Below, piece after piece: positions 35,654 through 47,758 of a stretch of DNA of 64,000 bases. Made by a program: the position numbers and the translations under genes. Origin of the DNA: Sphagnum compactum (taxonomy: Eukaryota > Bryophyta > Sphagnopsida > Sphagnales); assembly GCA_965153455.1 (NCBI GenBank), contig OZ234501.1, forward strand, positions 10,416,001 through 10,480,000, written 5' to 3'. Each line of letters starts with the position of its first letter. Position 1 is the stretch's first letter. The notes beneath the pieces were generated by a model. It had not been told where the DNA came from, made no database searches, and worked only from the letters and a program-made list of their open reading frames with translations.

Positions 35654-37399
35654 CTGCAAGAGCAACCTTCTGTCTTTTGGAGGTTCTCCTTCCCTGCTTT
35701 CAGCTAAAGCACAAGGACAAGAACAACAATTGATCTGTGAATGTAATACAGTGACCTGTCTGATAGGCATAGTGAAGAAGGGCTCTTAGCAGGTATATAC
35801 ATATGCTTTCAGATTTTGAAGGCCACATGTACAAGTCCAAATGTTTCACTAAACACCTTTATAGTGAATACTGGTACTCAGAACCCCTACATTTGGTGTG
35901 CACAGCAAGCTTCCTATTGTGTCAATGAGGAGTATGATGGTGGTCAGGACTGGGGAACCGTCCTCTGATGATCTAATGTCCATGCACTCGCCCTGAAGTT
36001 ATGAACTTTATTTGAAAGGAATGTGTTATATAAATACTTTTGCCAGATCATGAACTTGATTGTGATGAAGAGTTTGTGATCCTTGTTACCTGCTTGTCAT
36101 GTGAGCCACAAGATGATTGCTTTGCACTGTGATACTTGATGTGTAGGAATCCTATATAACTGTTTGACTTGTTCCATGTATGCTACTGTTATGAAGTCGC
36201 CTTTGCTAGCAAATTAAATCTGGCTTCAATTGGCTATTACAATCGAGGTGCTAGACTCTGCCATCAACCTTGCTTTTACCTCAGTACTACAGTATTTTAA
36301 AGTAGGGGGCCTAAGAGACTTGTCACTCTGTACCTTCAAAACAATTCCAGATGTTAGAACAGTTGTATTTGCTTTGGTAATCTCTGTCTTGAGAATGTCC
36401 AAGATGTCTAACACAGTTCTGAAATTGGCAAGTAGGATGAACAGGTGACTGGTTTTGCAACTTGGCAGGAGATCACTACACTTTGTTGTGGCTCCAAAGG
36501 CCTCAAGGCATGAAGTTCTAGATTGGGAAAAGCTATTCAGGTTGGTGCCTGTCTTACATCTGGAATTTTGGAATATAATGGCCAAGTAATCATCAACTAA
36601 ATCTATACTGTGCATAGAGTTGAGAGTTGAGATATGTTTCTGTCGCACCCTGTAGTATATAATGCATATCCAATTGTACTGGAGTTCATACATTAAGCTG
36701 CACCAGTGCCTGTGTCTTTATATGCTTGTTTCAGTGCTGCCAAGGATCAAAGCATGGCTGTTGTGGTTGAATTCAATTTTTCTAGTACTGCATCGCTGAG
36801 GCTCATAATGTGTTTGCATGAAAACAAGCTAACATGTATTGAGATGAGCAGATTGTAGGGAATGATGTTGCCTGCAACTTGAGGAAATTTGGCAAACCTA
36901 GACTCAGGTCGACAGGTAGAAAAATTCAGTAGTGCACCTTGTGGAATAAAGAACAGGTTAATTGTCGAGTTTGTGATCCTCAGCTACTTTCTCCTCATTC
37001 ATGGAATAATTCTTTACTCACTTTTGAGCTTTCAGCTGCTAATCTTAGATAAATTCTGAAGTCATTCATAGCTCTTCATCTGGTTTCTGTACCAGATTAT
37101 GAAGCTTAAGTGGGGTTTAAGGGAGTGCTAAAGGAGCTCATCAAGAAGGATGGAGATGATGAAAAGGGCTTGCAGATGATTGATCACCCATGCATATTTC
37201 ATTGCAAGCTCCTGGAAAACAGCTTCTTTGAAGCAATTCCAGGAGTTGCACAATTGAATTAGTTTAATTTGTATGAGCATGCCTATCAACAGGCCATGCT
37301 TTACAATTTTACTCTACCTTGTGTAAATTGTTCTCTCCTCTTCACTCTGTGTCTTTCCCTCATCAGTGCCTGTATGTACAGAGAGAAGCTAAATTGCAT

Positions 37400-37433
<34 letters not shown>

Positions 37434-37515
37434 ATTTCTGTCACTGAAATCTGTGCAGTGTCTTAGCTAGCCTGTGAGATTGCACAGGCTGTGCCATGAA
37501 GCCAGGAAGCACCCA
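35654..37515. other. Convergent 3' region between SR and GLOX genes
   Basis: Probable SR 3' UTR to about 36,200, then spacer. A (CT)n run lies at 37,401-37,426, followed by the GLOX 3' UTR on the minus strand. A 155-codon minus frame at 36,226-36,693 has no recognised family and no splice-supported neighbours. Confidence 0.45.
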
Positions 37516-40500
37516 TTATTGAGGAGCAGAAACCTGAACCCAGATGGATGGACCAGGAATGCCCTGATTGACAGCAAAAAGCATGTAGTAAGCAGGTGGG
37601 GCTAGTTGGGGAGTAGTGGGAGCTGTGGCAGTAATGGTGTAGGTGTTGTTTACTACTGGTACATAAGCAGTGGTAGCTAAGGTGAGGAGACGCTGACCCT
37701 GACCGAAAGAGTGGGTCACAAATGGAGCACTCACTAGGTTGAGCTCGATCCAAGCTACTGGGGTTAATGGGACTGTGAAAGTGATGGTGAAGTTTGTGTT
37801 GTAGAAGATTTGTGCAGGTGATGCAGTGATGGTGCATCTCAAAAGATCCTGAGCAGGTGCAAGGTAAGGAGGTGAGAAGGCATCAAGCCTCAGCTCTGTT
37901 GGAAACTCTCCACTAAATGTATAGAATTGGTGTGTATTGCTCCCTGCACAAAGAATTCGACCATCCTGCAAAATCATGAAACAGTCAATAACTGCACCAT
38001 GTTTCTTAGTTAGATCATAGACAACGCCTGGCCAATCTCACCCAAGACTCGAGGATGTCAGTCAGGTAAAGGCTATCCTTCAAGACAATGAATTTCAGAG
38101 ATTTTGCGAGGTTCATTATGGTGATCCAGCATTGACACAATCTGAACCCTGCATGATGTGCATAGGGGTTTGATCAGACACTCACAGGAAGGAGATTGGC
38201 TGTTGAGTGATACACACGAGGAATGGTTGTGGGTGCCAATGGTGCAAACCGCAATCCTGGGGCAGCATTAGAACTGTATAACACGGGGTTGAGTGCAGCA
38301 TTGGTTGCATGACCCCATCCCTGTGAACCTACAATACAGTTTGTCTTGAAGTGTGAGTTCCAGAAACCTTTTGCAGGTGTAAGATCTAGGCAACTTTGTT
38401 GTTACAAATCTCAACTCCCAGGAGTCGGAGGCTGGGTATGTCATATGGTTGCAATGACTCAATGCAAGTAAAAGATTCTTGCAGAAACCCAGCTGGATTT
38501 GAATCCACAACTACAACTACCTAAATAGCTGTGAGCCCTAGCCCTCTTTCCTTTAGTCATGATGCTGAGAACTTCAATAGATTTCTTGAGGAAAGAGAAG
38601 AGATAGGGAGATGGTACAAATCTAGACTCCCGGGAGTCTGGAAATTGGGTATGTCTTACGGTTGTGATGACTCAATGTGAGCAAAAGATTCTTGCAGAAC
38701 CCAGCTGGATTTGAATCCACAACTAATACCCAAATGGCTGTGAGCCCTAACCCTCATTCCTTTAGTCTTGATGTCGAGAACCTCAATAGATTTCTTGGGG
38801 AAAGAGAAGAGATAACGAGATGCATGATCTATGTGCTCCAAGTTTTCTTACCAATGCATGGGAAATGTATAGTAATATGTACCTGCTTGGGCGCCATTGA
38901 TGATGAGGATGTCTTGGGAAGGAAGGAGGATCATGTCACCCATGCACCGCGGCATAGGCATTGTCTCCATGGCCCAAGCTGGAGAAGGATCAGTCACAGT
39001 GATCCGACCACAGGTAGTAGAACAGGGCGCGGTGGTGGTGGAATTCTGGAAAGCACCGTACTGAGCCCCTCCGCACACCAACACCTCCACTACTGAGAAC
39101 TGGTTTGAAGCCAGCAAGGGCAGCATCACGGCCGAGCCAGCTGATGGATAGTTTCGAGGCTCTCCTGGGATGGTGGGGAAAGTCGACACGACAGTGCTGG
39201 TGAGGTAATTGTAGATGATCGAGTCCCTGTTTGCAAAGATGTAGAGGGTGCCATCAGGCAGAAGAAAAACGTAAGGGTACAGATTGTCTTGTTCAATGTC
39301 ATCTGTTGCGCTCAGGAATGGGAGTGCAATTTGCCCTTGTCCATTAGGCGGTAAGTATTCATATGTGAAGACTGCTCGCCCGCCGATGATGATTTGTGTC
39401 CCATCCGGCAGTAACTGGTTTGTTGCGTACCAGCGACCTACTTGCAATTGCGTTGTTGTCGACTCTACCCAGTCGCAGGTTCCGTCAGCGGGACATGGTG
39501 AAAAAGTCCTGCAGCAGACGATCAAGAAAGTCAAGTGGGGTCTCTCATTCATGAGCAACAAGTTCTTCCTTCGTAGATCGACTGAATCTGGACAAAACTG
39601 TTCAAGTCCTCAGGGTCGAATCCGGTGAAGTTCTTGTCTAAGTCGAGAATCTTGTTGAGTGGAAACTCCGTCCAGATTGGACATGGTCCAAGATGCTGTA
39701 CTGCTCTTTGACAAGCAGTTGTCTGTCGAGCTACATGAAGGAGCGGAGTCCTCAAGGAGGACCTAGTTATCTTGAGAATCCACAAGAATTCCAAGGATTC
39801 AACTAGATACGATTCAGGCCAGCTTCATAATGTAGTTGGAATATTCTGATACCACATGATGGCGGCCTTCGAATTACGCACCTGATTACTTTGGTTCCGT
39901 CGAAGTCTCCACCCGTCTGGATGAGGGTGCCATCAGGAGCGAACTGTCCCGAGGAGCACCATGTGTCTGTGAGGATAGTGAGAGGCCGCACCGTGTTGGT
40001 GGCTGGATCGAAGAGCACTGAGTGTGCAGTGCAGTCGTGCTTTAGGGTGAGGTCGTTAGGGTCGTTTCTGCAGGCACCATCTGAACATGACCGACCAGGT
40101 ACGTTTCATTATCAAAAAAACCCACCGCTCAGTTTCCCCAAGATTCCTGAATGCTCAAACCGATAGAGGCAAAATCCGCGATACATAGTAGACCCACAAA
40201 ATCTGGTAGGCTTTTTCGGCCAAATAGCTAGAGACACAAATGCTCACTGATGGCTCCTGTAATGCTTCCCAATGCAATGCACGACCTCAGGTAATTTCCC
40301 CTCAAGAGAGACATATCGTAGTGTTACTCTTTCAGGATGGTTGTTAGCTCTGAACATGGATTGCGTTCGAACTTTTACAAGATCATCTCAAGTGAGGGCA
40401 GTTACGATTGTCGATCGACTACTAAGATAATGTTGAAAAATGTGTGTTATACTAAGTTGTTTCTAATGAATCTAGCATTTGAATAAGCTTGAATGTAATC

Positions 40501-40944
40501 CAATAAATATAAATCGTAAAACTCCAACACAAGAATTTCTTGTGTTCTCAAATGTTATAACGATTTCAAGAACTCATTGGAGAGATCAATGAAATGACCT
40601 GACATTCTGAACAAGTACACATGCCAGCCCAAGACAATCTGAGCTTTGGGGTTCATGAAGTACCTACTTGCCAATGGGATTTGGGACGCTCCGATATCTG
40701 TTCTGTCCAGCAGCACGACTGTGTTGTAGTGCGTGACCGCTGTGTGCATCGACGCAATTCCGGCGTTTTGCAGCAGAATCTCCCAGGTACCAGGTAAGCC
40801 AGTTTGGCCATTCACTCCTGAGCCCACTAAACACATGAGGAATGCGGCCAAAGCCGCGACTACTAGTGCCAGTTCTGGTACGCGTATGCTTATCCGCCTA
40901 CAACTCGATCTTCTCGGCTGTTGAACTGACGCTAATCTAATCAT
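37516..40944 (-). CDS. GLOX: Glyoxal-oxidase-like copper radical oxidase, secreted, five exons
   Basis: Minus-strand exons 40,668-40,944, 39,882-40,080, 38,883-39,508, 38,186-38,328 and 37,516-37,965 give 564 aa; every junction is GT-AG and in phase. A signal peptide (Arg-rich start, hydrophobic core, ending near GSGVNG, residue about 46) is followed by the glyoxal oxidase N domain (TWEILLQNAGIASMH, DRTDIG, DCTAHSVLFD) and the C-terminal DUF1929 domain. The expected copper-radical residues are present: Cys134 (TWCSSGQ) and Tyr186 (RWYATNQ) for the thioether cofactor, Tyr407-His408 (PRVYHS) and His500 (VTHSFG). The family oxidises aldehydes to acids, making hydrogen peroxide in the apoplast or cell wall, with links to wall modification and defence. 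An upstream in-frame ATG at 41,031 would add 29 residues; the 40,944 start is preferred because it places the hydrophobic core nearer the N-terminus. Length is normal for the family. Confidence 0.92.
38404..38822. repeat. 212-bp tandem duplication inside GLOX intron 3
   Basis: Units start at 38,404 and 38,616. They share GACTCAATG, AAAGATTCTTGCAGAA, CCCAGCTGGATTTGAATCC, GCTGTGAGCCCTA, and AATAGATTTCTTG followed by GGAAAGAGAAGAGATA. Identity is about 85-90 percent by eye. GATTTGAATCC faintly recalls a tRNA T-arm, but no A box was found. Confidence 0.85.
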
Positions 40945-41880
40945 CTGCAAGTGCTTATAGCTTGCATCATCAGATTCTTCTTCTCTTCTAATCCTAGTCC
41001 TACTGGTGTGGCAAGCTCCACAAATCCTCATCTAGCGTTCAAAGGGGATTCGAGCTCCCACCCAAAGAGAAAAAGCTTCTACAAACGTGATCAGCAAGCT
41101 GCTTTTCAGACGAATTTAACAGTGGATTCATAAGACTAGCTGCATCGGAGACTACAAAATGCAAGCCAACTCAACACATGGAGACTCGGCAACAATCAGC
41201 TACAGAGAGTATAATATGTAACCAGCTCAAAAAACACATGTTGTTAAGATAACTTTCTTCTAAATCGTTGCGAAATCAGAGATAAGAGTACGAGTTTTGG
41301 AATCAAGTTTGCAAAGCAGCTTGTAGAGCTGGGAAAGCAAAAAAACAAATCTCCAAGCTGCTCATGATGATACTAGTGATCATACTAGCTAAAAGAAGCA
41401 AGCAACAGCAGGGGGGAAGAAAAAAAAAACCGCAGCTGCAAAGGTGCTTATTATCTATCAGAAGTCTATAACTCTGCATCTAGCTATGTTGCAGTAAGTA
41501 CTCCCCTCGCGATGAGCTTGCTTTCGTCAGATACTGAGAGATGCTGCTGCAGCCAAACCAACAAAACAAGGACAACGACAACAAGAGAAATTGATGATGG
41601 AGTATTGGGAGGGGGAGAGAGCAGGTGGGGGAGAAAGAGACAATCCATGGATCAAAAAATTTTGAAAAAAAAAAACACACACACACACACACACACACAA
41701 CAAATTTGTTGCAAAATTCTAAAAATGGATTTCCGCGACAGACAGCTGCACGTTCTTGGAAAGCAGCTGAAAGAAAGCTGCAGAAACGGTAAAACAAAAC
41801 GCCCGGCGCCCACTCTCTCGCCACGACATTGAACAGCCCTGACTCGGCCAACGCATGCACACGCAGTGAAGCGAATCACT
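40945..41880 (-). promoter_or_regulatory. GLOX leader and upstream region
   Basis: Upstream of the start on the minus strand is moderately GC-rich DNA. It has a (CA)n run (about 41,675-41,699), CT-rich stretches and CGCGA-type sequence near 41,820. It probably includes the 5' UTR and promoter. A clear TATA box was not identified, and the 126-codon minus frame here is best explained as leader. Confidence 0.4.
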
Positions 41881-41889
41881 CAATTCTTC

Positions 41890-43640
41890 TGCGCTTTACT
41901 TACTTACTGACAACAGAAGTCTATTTTTTTTTTCCTTACTTGGGGACTTTTCTACTTGTGAGTATACTGTCAGAGTGAAACCAGCATCCACCAGCTCATG
42001 ACCATGCGGGTTAGATGGATGGTGTGTGGACTGGAAACTTTTTTCATTGTATTCCTGTCCCATAGCTCACCAAGTTCATCACCTATGGACTAACTACTAA
42101 CCATCCGCATGCATCTATCTATCTATCTAGCTACCTATCTTAAGCACCTCTACTATTCACAATTCCTTGCATTCTCTTGCTGGTTATTGGAATGGTTAAC
42201 TGTTCCTTGTGAGAATTGAGGTGTTCTCTTTTCATCCATGTAGAGAGCCATTGTGAAATCTTCATCCAAGTGGTGATGGGTTATGAAATCATTCGGCTAG
42301 TGAGAGCCCAAGGTGGGACTTTGTGCTAAACTATTACGTTACTAGTGAAACAGAAGTTGAAGGTTATGGGTTGTAACTTGTGACCTGGTAGCCAATTGAA
42401 GCATTGAGACTCTCCCGAGGGATAGCTGTATACGAACTACTAACCATCTACCTACCTAATAGCCACCAAGCTGTGCCTTACTTACCTACCTAAATTGTGA
42501 TCACTTACATCCCCTACCTTCTTACCTATGCTACTTACTCTTGATTTTCATAGGTAGGTAGTTTATCTAGGTATAGTTAAGGAGAAGGTTGGAGGGTTCA
42601 CTGGATAGTAAAAAAGTGTTATCTTACTTTCTTTACTTGGGACTTTTTTCGCTTGTACACATGTTCACATCTTCACCTCAAAGAAGTGCAAGTTATTTTA
42701 CTTCCTTTTACCCAGGACTTGTCTACTTTATACACCTGTTTACAACTTCACCTAAAGGGAGTGCACGTAAATTTACTTCCTTACATGGTAATCTTACCTT
42801 TTTAAGGTTTCCTTCTAAGTTGGACGGCACCTTAAAAAGGGAAGATTCCCTCCACTCGGAGGTATGCATCTTATGTTTTTAGCAGGGTTCTTACACTTCA
42901 TAAGGTTGCTTGTCAGTTCTTTACATAGGTTGAGGTCCTCAGATGGGTGTAACCCGATGCAAAATCCACCCTTGGCTCAGCCTCGGGCAGACTCTTTATC
43001 TATCTGTAAAGGAAGGTAGTTTGTTTTGTTTTGTAGTTATGAGATCCACCAAACCGGGATGCTTCAGATTGTTTCTTGGTGTCTTTGAAAGATCTGGACG
43101 AGGAGGGGTGCATGGGCTTGGTTCCATGGCATTTGGACTTGCGGTGCAAAAGTTCTTTAATATTGAATGATTTCTTCATGAAAATAAATCATAGCTGAAA
43201 ATTTATAAGGAATTGGAATGTGTCTTTGGTGTTCTTGGAAAGATCTTGATGATCATGATTTAATGGGATTTATTTGGTAAGATTTGGATTCAGAATGTGG
43301 GAGATATTGACTTTTAAGTGATTTCTGCTGCTGAAAATTCAAATAAATTCCAAAGAACCAGGTTTTGGAAGGAAAAATCAGTTGACATTGTGGTAACACT
43401 TGAAGGCTTACCATTCAATTCAAGCATGATTTCCATCATATTAGGCTGTTCAAAAAATCGATACATACATTGCAAAACAACATTCACATGTTGAGTTTCC
43501 CTATTTTGTAATGGGCTCACACTTGGGCCAATGGCACAGGCCACACTAGTTCTGGTAATGAACTCATCTTCAGGCATTACCTACCACCTTTTTTACTTAT
43601 CCACCTGTTCCCAACTGCACTGAAGGGATGTCCTCTCGTG
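41890..43640. repeat. Spacer with diverged TTACTT...GGGACTT repeat units
   Basis: A unit of roughly 78 bp (TTACTT-C, TTGGGACTTTT, CTTGTACACATGTTCAC, CTTCACCTCAAAG) occurs near 42,625 and 42,703. Weaker echoes are near 41,895, 42,775 and 43,580. GTAGGTAGG and CTACCTACC words are frequent around 42,110-42,560. Frames over it are repeat artefacts. Confidence 0.5.
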
Positions 43641-46600
43641 ACTCTCCTTTTTGTTTCACCTCTTTTCATCTCCTGCTTTTAAAACTCTTGTCTGGTTGTG
43701 ACACTCATTTGGGCATTACTAGTCAGGCTACCACGTCCCAGCTTTTAAGTTGAATCTTATGAGATGGTAAACTTCCAAATTTTATTCATATCAGGCAGAC
43801 GTGTAGAGAAACAGAACTAATAGGAGGCCATGTGGTTCTCCACACAGTACGTTATATAGTTGTTCACTTGGTATATCCCCATGTCCTAAGGACACCTTTC
43901 AAATTATTTGTTGGTGCATGTTAGAGATTAACTTAATTCCATGAGTTTAAGTATTATTTCTTGGTACATTGGATCCCTCAAAACAGAATACTTTTTCTTT
44001 TAATCCACCAAATGCTGCAAAACTTAAAATATGTATTTTTCTTCTTTGCTTAATGTTTTGCTATCAGCCTTTGCTTGATCAAAAGATTCTAGATGGCAGT
44101 TGTGGTACAAATTGACTATCCTTCAATTGGTGGGTTGTTTGTCCCCACCAAGTAGTGTTCATGTTAGTAAGAATAGAACACTTTCAACCTAAAGTAGTTT
44201 GCATTCTTCCTCATTCCATGTGTTAAGCAAAATATAGATGTTTCATATCTAGTGCACAATCCATAGTTTCATTAGTGAGCCAGCTCATAAGATTGAAATC
44301 CCCCAAATTGGGTCCCATTGCAAACAAGTTCAGGCAATTGTTCAAATTCCAGACATGGCCTAGACAATTGCAGCTCTTTATTGTTCGTATTGACATTTAA
44401 AGCTCACCACATTCAGTCAAAAATGCATCATAAGTGGTAGTTGATGGTAGTTTGACATGGTTACATAAAAAAAGATTCTCAAAACCTTTTCAAATGGTGA
44501 CCATAATTTGTGGCAAAGATCACATGAACCACAAATCTTAGCTCAAGAATATGAATGGTGAGGTCCAAACCCACCAAAACCAGGTCCCCTCACAAACTAA
44601 CTGGAGTACTGAGACTCCCTAAAACCTGAATCCTGTAGCAATGTAATTTGGGTAGTGAAGACCCCAAGAACCCAAACTTCTAGCTAGGGAATTAGGGCTA
44701 AAAAGAGGTGGCCCAAGAAGAGTATTGAGATAAAAAGTCAGCCCAAAAGCTTATGTCACTAAAAATACAGCAAAAAAAAGTTCTACTTGCTTGCTCACCA
44801 ATTCACAGCAAGAACATTACAATGATGTGGAACCGCAATTTTTCCCCTTATTATCCTTTGAAACCCAAAATGTAAAAGTATAAGTAATGGTACTTCGAGA
44901 ACTAACATCTCAGGTGTACCTATCATTCTCTTCATTGACCCTGCTGGGGAGTGTTGCAGAACCAACAATGTGCTTACGCCCTGGCCCCTGATGAGTGATT
45001 GGGTTTTATGATATAAAGTTTTGAAAGACGAGAGAGAAAGAGGGAGTCCATTCTACCCAATTGCCAGCAAAGGATCATTAAACAACAAGTGGGGGGGGGG
45101 GGGGGGGGGGGGGGGATAGGTGAAACCCCTGCCTAATCACATGAGATTCATGGTTTTGTGTGTTTTGTTCCTTTCTCATAGATAGAAATCAATGACTGCA
45201 CACAATGATGGAGTATTCCCATACTTAGAGCTCATGAGTTTGTTTCACTCTCAAGGATGCTGCAGAGAGTGGGCCCTTCCTTACTTGTCATTACTTATTT
45301 CTGATCTGTTCGGTTACGCAAAGTCTAACAGTGTGGACTAATTCTCAAAACCCCCCCTCCTCAATCCTTTTCTCTTCCATTGGGCTACTAGGTAATTGTC
45401 TAAAGTTGTAGGCACACTTATGTGTGTTTCTCTGGTAATCAACCCCTTTCATGTATTTCCTCCTATGTTATGGTCTCACGGTTGCCACCACACTTGTGTG
45501 TGTTTCTCTTGTTATTGGTTCCTTTTGTGTCGTTTTTGCCTTGTCAATTTGGCACTTTATTTCACAGTTACAATAGATCCTGATTAATAACGACTTGTGA
45601 AAGTGGTAGTAAGTATTTGACAATGAGAACACTCACAACACTTTACCAAAAGTCCTTGGATCTTTATTATTGATAAACCATCCATGCAGAGAATAATAAT
45701 GTATGAGCTGTGAGCTTTATGGAGTGTGAAGACCATGGTTGAATTTCATTTATTATCTTTTTGTCAGGTATCAAAGGAGGAAAAATGACACCGCATGGAA
45801 ATTTAAAATGCACCAAAGAGTTTTTTATGATCTGCAACGTGAGCTCTAAATACACTAGAAAACCCCAAGGAGCTGTTTACAACCAAAAACAAACTTGCAA
45901 TCTGGGTACAGAGAAGAAGAGACATCATTCCAGGGTATTCAATCAGCCCCATTAATATCCATTTTCAAGTTTCTTATTCAAATGAAGAAGGCAAAAAAAA
46001 GTTGAGCGGAGGAAATCTCAATGCCCATACCAACAAAATGTAAGAAGTTTTCATGGCAAAAAGTACATCCCAATTTTCAAGGTGAGATTTGTTTCCAGTG
46101 CACTCCAAGCTTCCCACAACCCCAAGTTTATTTGGCTGTCTTCACTTGTGAATTTTGACCTTCACAATACCCCTAGGGTTGTCCATGTCAAAGTCGTAAG
46201 CAAGTTCATGAATGATAGACAAGAGGTTGAATATGAAAGGCACCTCAGTGACGGGTTCGTAAGACAAAATTGAGCCTCAAATGCCGCCCACCTACACAAA
46301 CTTCTCACAAGCTGTGCCATGCCCTGGAGTCAACATGGCTTCAAATACCAAGGGCTGCTTGTAGCAGAGCTAGACCTTTGAGGGGTTGAGCCTTCAGTTT
46401 TGGGAATGGGCTGAACCGGTATTGAGCTTCAAATTTGGGGGGGATTGGGGGACATTATAACTATTACTTTCTATGAAATTGTGCATCCTACCTCATATCA
46501 CCTAGTTGAAGACGGATTTGAAGCAATAAAAAATCGTTAGAGAAAGTTTTAGGTTCTTCCTATTTCCAGATTTGTAACAATTCTGTAGCTTGTGTGATTA

Positions 46601-47429
46601 GGAATGTGGTCAATTTTGCAACGAAGACACAAGGTGAAACCTAATAACTTTGTGCCAAGTCTTATAGGTAACTATGGACAAATATCAAATCACATAGAAC
46701 GACACAAATATATGGCCCGTCCATGTCCTCTACCCCTAAATTGAAATTTGGGTCTGAAATTTTTGATTTGGGGGATTTCAAAAAACACTTTAGAGTGAGC
46801 TTTATGAAGGAGAAAATTTCATCCATGATAAGAAATCCCGGGACAGTGAAAACTAGGCAGGTCAAATTTGATCAGTATACTTTTTGCCTACAATAACAAT
46901 ACGGAATGGCTGCCCCTCTAAGGAGTTATGTTGTGGGCCAAGAGCTCAATCTCAGATGACAACATAGTAAAGCCCAGACTTTCCTTTTGCATTCCTTTTG
47001 ATTGGAAGCTCCAAGAGGGGCAAAAAGTCACAAAAGCTGATAACTACTTCAAAGTTCATTGTGACAAATCTGAAATTCTTTTGCTTTTTTTTGGCCTTTT
47101 ACCTCTCTTGGGTAGTTTTTGCTTCCATTTATGCTCTAGTAAAATATGTATTCCAAGTACACCAATACACATTGGGTGAACCAGCACCCCCATTAGAACC
47201 ATGGTAAAAATCCCAAAAAAATCCATTTCAATATTTCTAGATATTACAAATATAGCCCTTGCATGGACTAAATTAGGGTCTCTGAGTTCAAATCTAACAT
47301 TTTTTGGGCTTAATATGGTCACTAAGAGGCCTCATTCAAAAAGGTAAAGGTACCAAAGCGGGTTCCCTGTGGCCCACAATTACAGCTCAGGTACTTACAG
47401 AAAGTCCATGCTAAGGTAATGCAAAGTTA
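43641..47429. other. Gene-free spacer with a 25-bp poly-G run
   Basis: No supported gene in nearly 4 kb. An uninterrupted run of 25 G lies at 45,091-45,115. A phrase CACACTTRTGTGTGTTTCTCT recurs near 45,413 and 45,488. The rest is unclassified. Confidence 0.5.
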
Positions 47430-47560
47430 CTGTTGACGTGGCAGTTCCAGAGTGGTTAGATCTCACAAAAGCCAACCATTCCAACAGAACATTAATCGGC
47501 TACCACGTGGCACCCCACGATTGTCGGTTGCAGCCGTTGATGTCCTCCTCGTATAAATGG
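47430..47560 (+). promoter_or_regulatory. Promoter-like block: two ACGTG elements plus TATA box
   Basis: GACGTGGC (47,435-47,442) and the palindromic G-box CACGTG (47,504-47,509) are followed by TATAAAT (47,552-47,558) in higher-GC DNA. ABRE/G-box pairs of this type bind plant bZIP factors. The spacing to the TATA box is promoter-like, predicting transcription from about 47,585 rightwards. No known gene follows, apart from the small ORF at 47,660. Confidence 0.4.
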
Positions 47561-47659
47561 GATTTAAAAAACATTGTTGAAAATAGAGACGGAAACGGCT
47601 ACTTGCTTATATTTTAAAGGAAAAAAAACTTCTGAAGTTTTCCCCCCTTCCCAACGACC

Positions 47660-47758
47660 ATGGGGGTTTTCTTTCATGTTTTTTTCCTTTTGGAGGTGTT
47701 TTTGCTTGATTTTGGGCTTGTTTTGCTTTGTGGGACCCCTTCAGTCACCTATTTGTAG
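47660..47758 (+). CDS. 32-codon hydrophobic small ORF, unknown
   Basis: ATG in context CGACCATGG, close to a strong plant start, about 100 bp after a TATA box. The 32-residue product is nearly all hydrophobic (MGVFFHVFFLLEVFLL then DFGLVLLCG) and could be one membrane helix. There is no homology I recognise. T-rich DNA makes hydrophobic frames common, so it could be chance. Confidence 0.2.
   Translation: MGVFFHVFFLLEVFLLDFGLVLLCGTPSVTYL

Noticed and set aside
36226-36693. 155-codon minus-strand ORF downstream of the SR gene
   Set aside because: No family, no splice partners, and it lies in the 3' flank of two convergent genes.
37401-37426. CT microsatellite as a regulatory site
   Set aside because: A simple dinucleotide run in a convergent 3' region; nothing links it to a function.
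41480-41860. 126-codon minus-strand ORF upstream of GLOX
   Set aside because: Contains a Val-Cys repeat from a (CA)n tract; better explained as leader and promoter.
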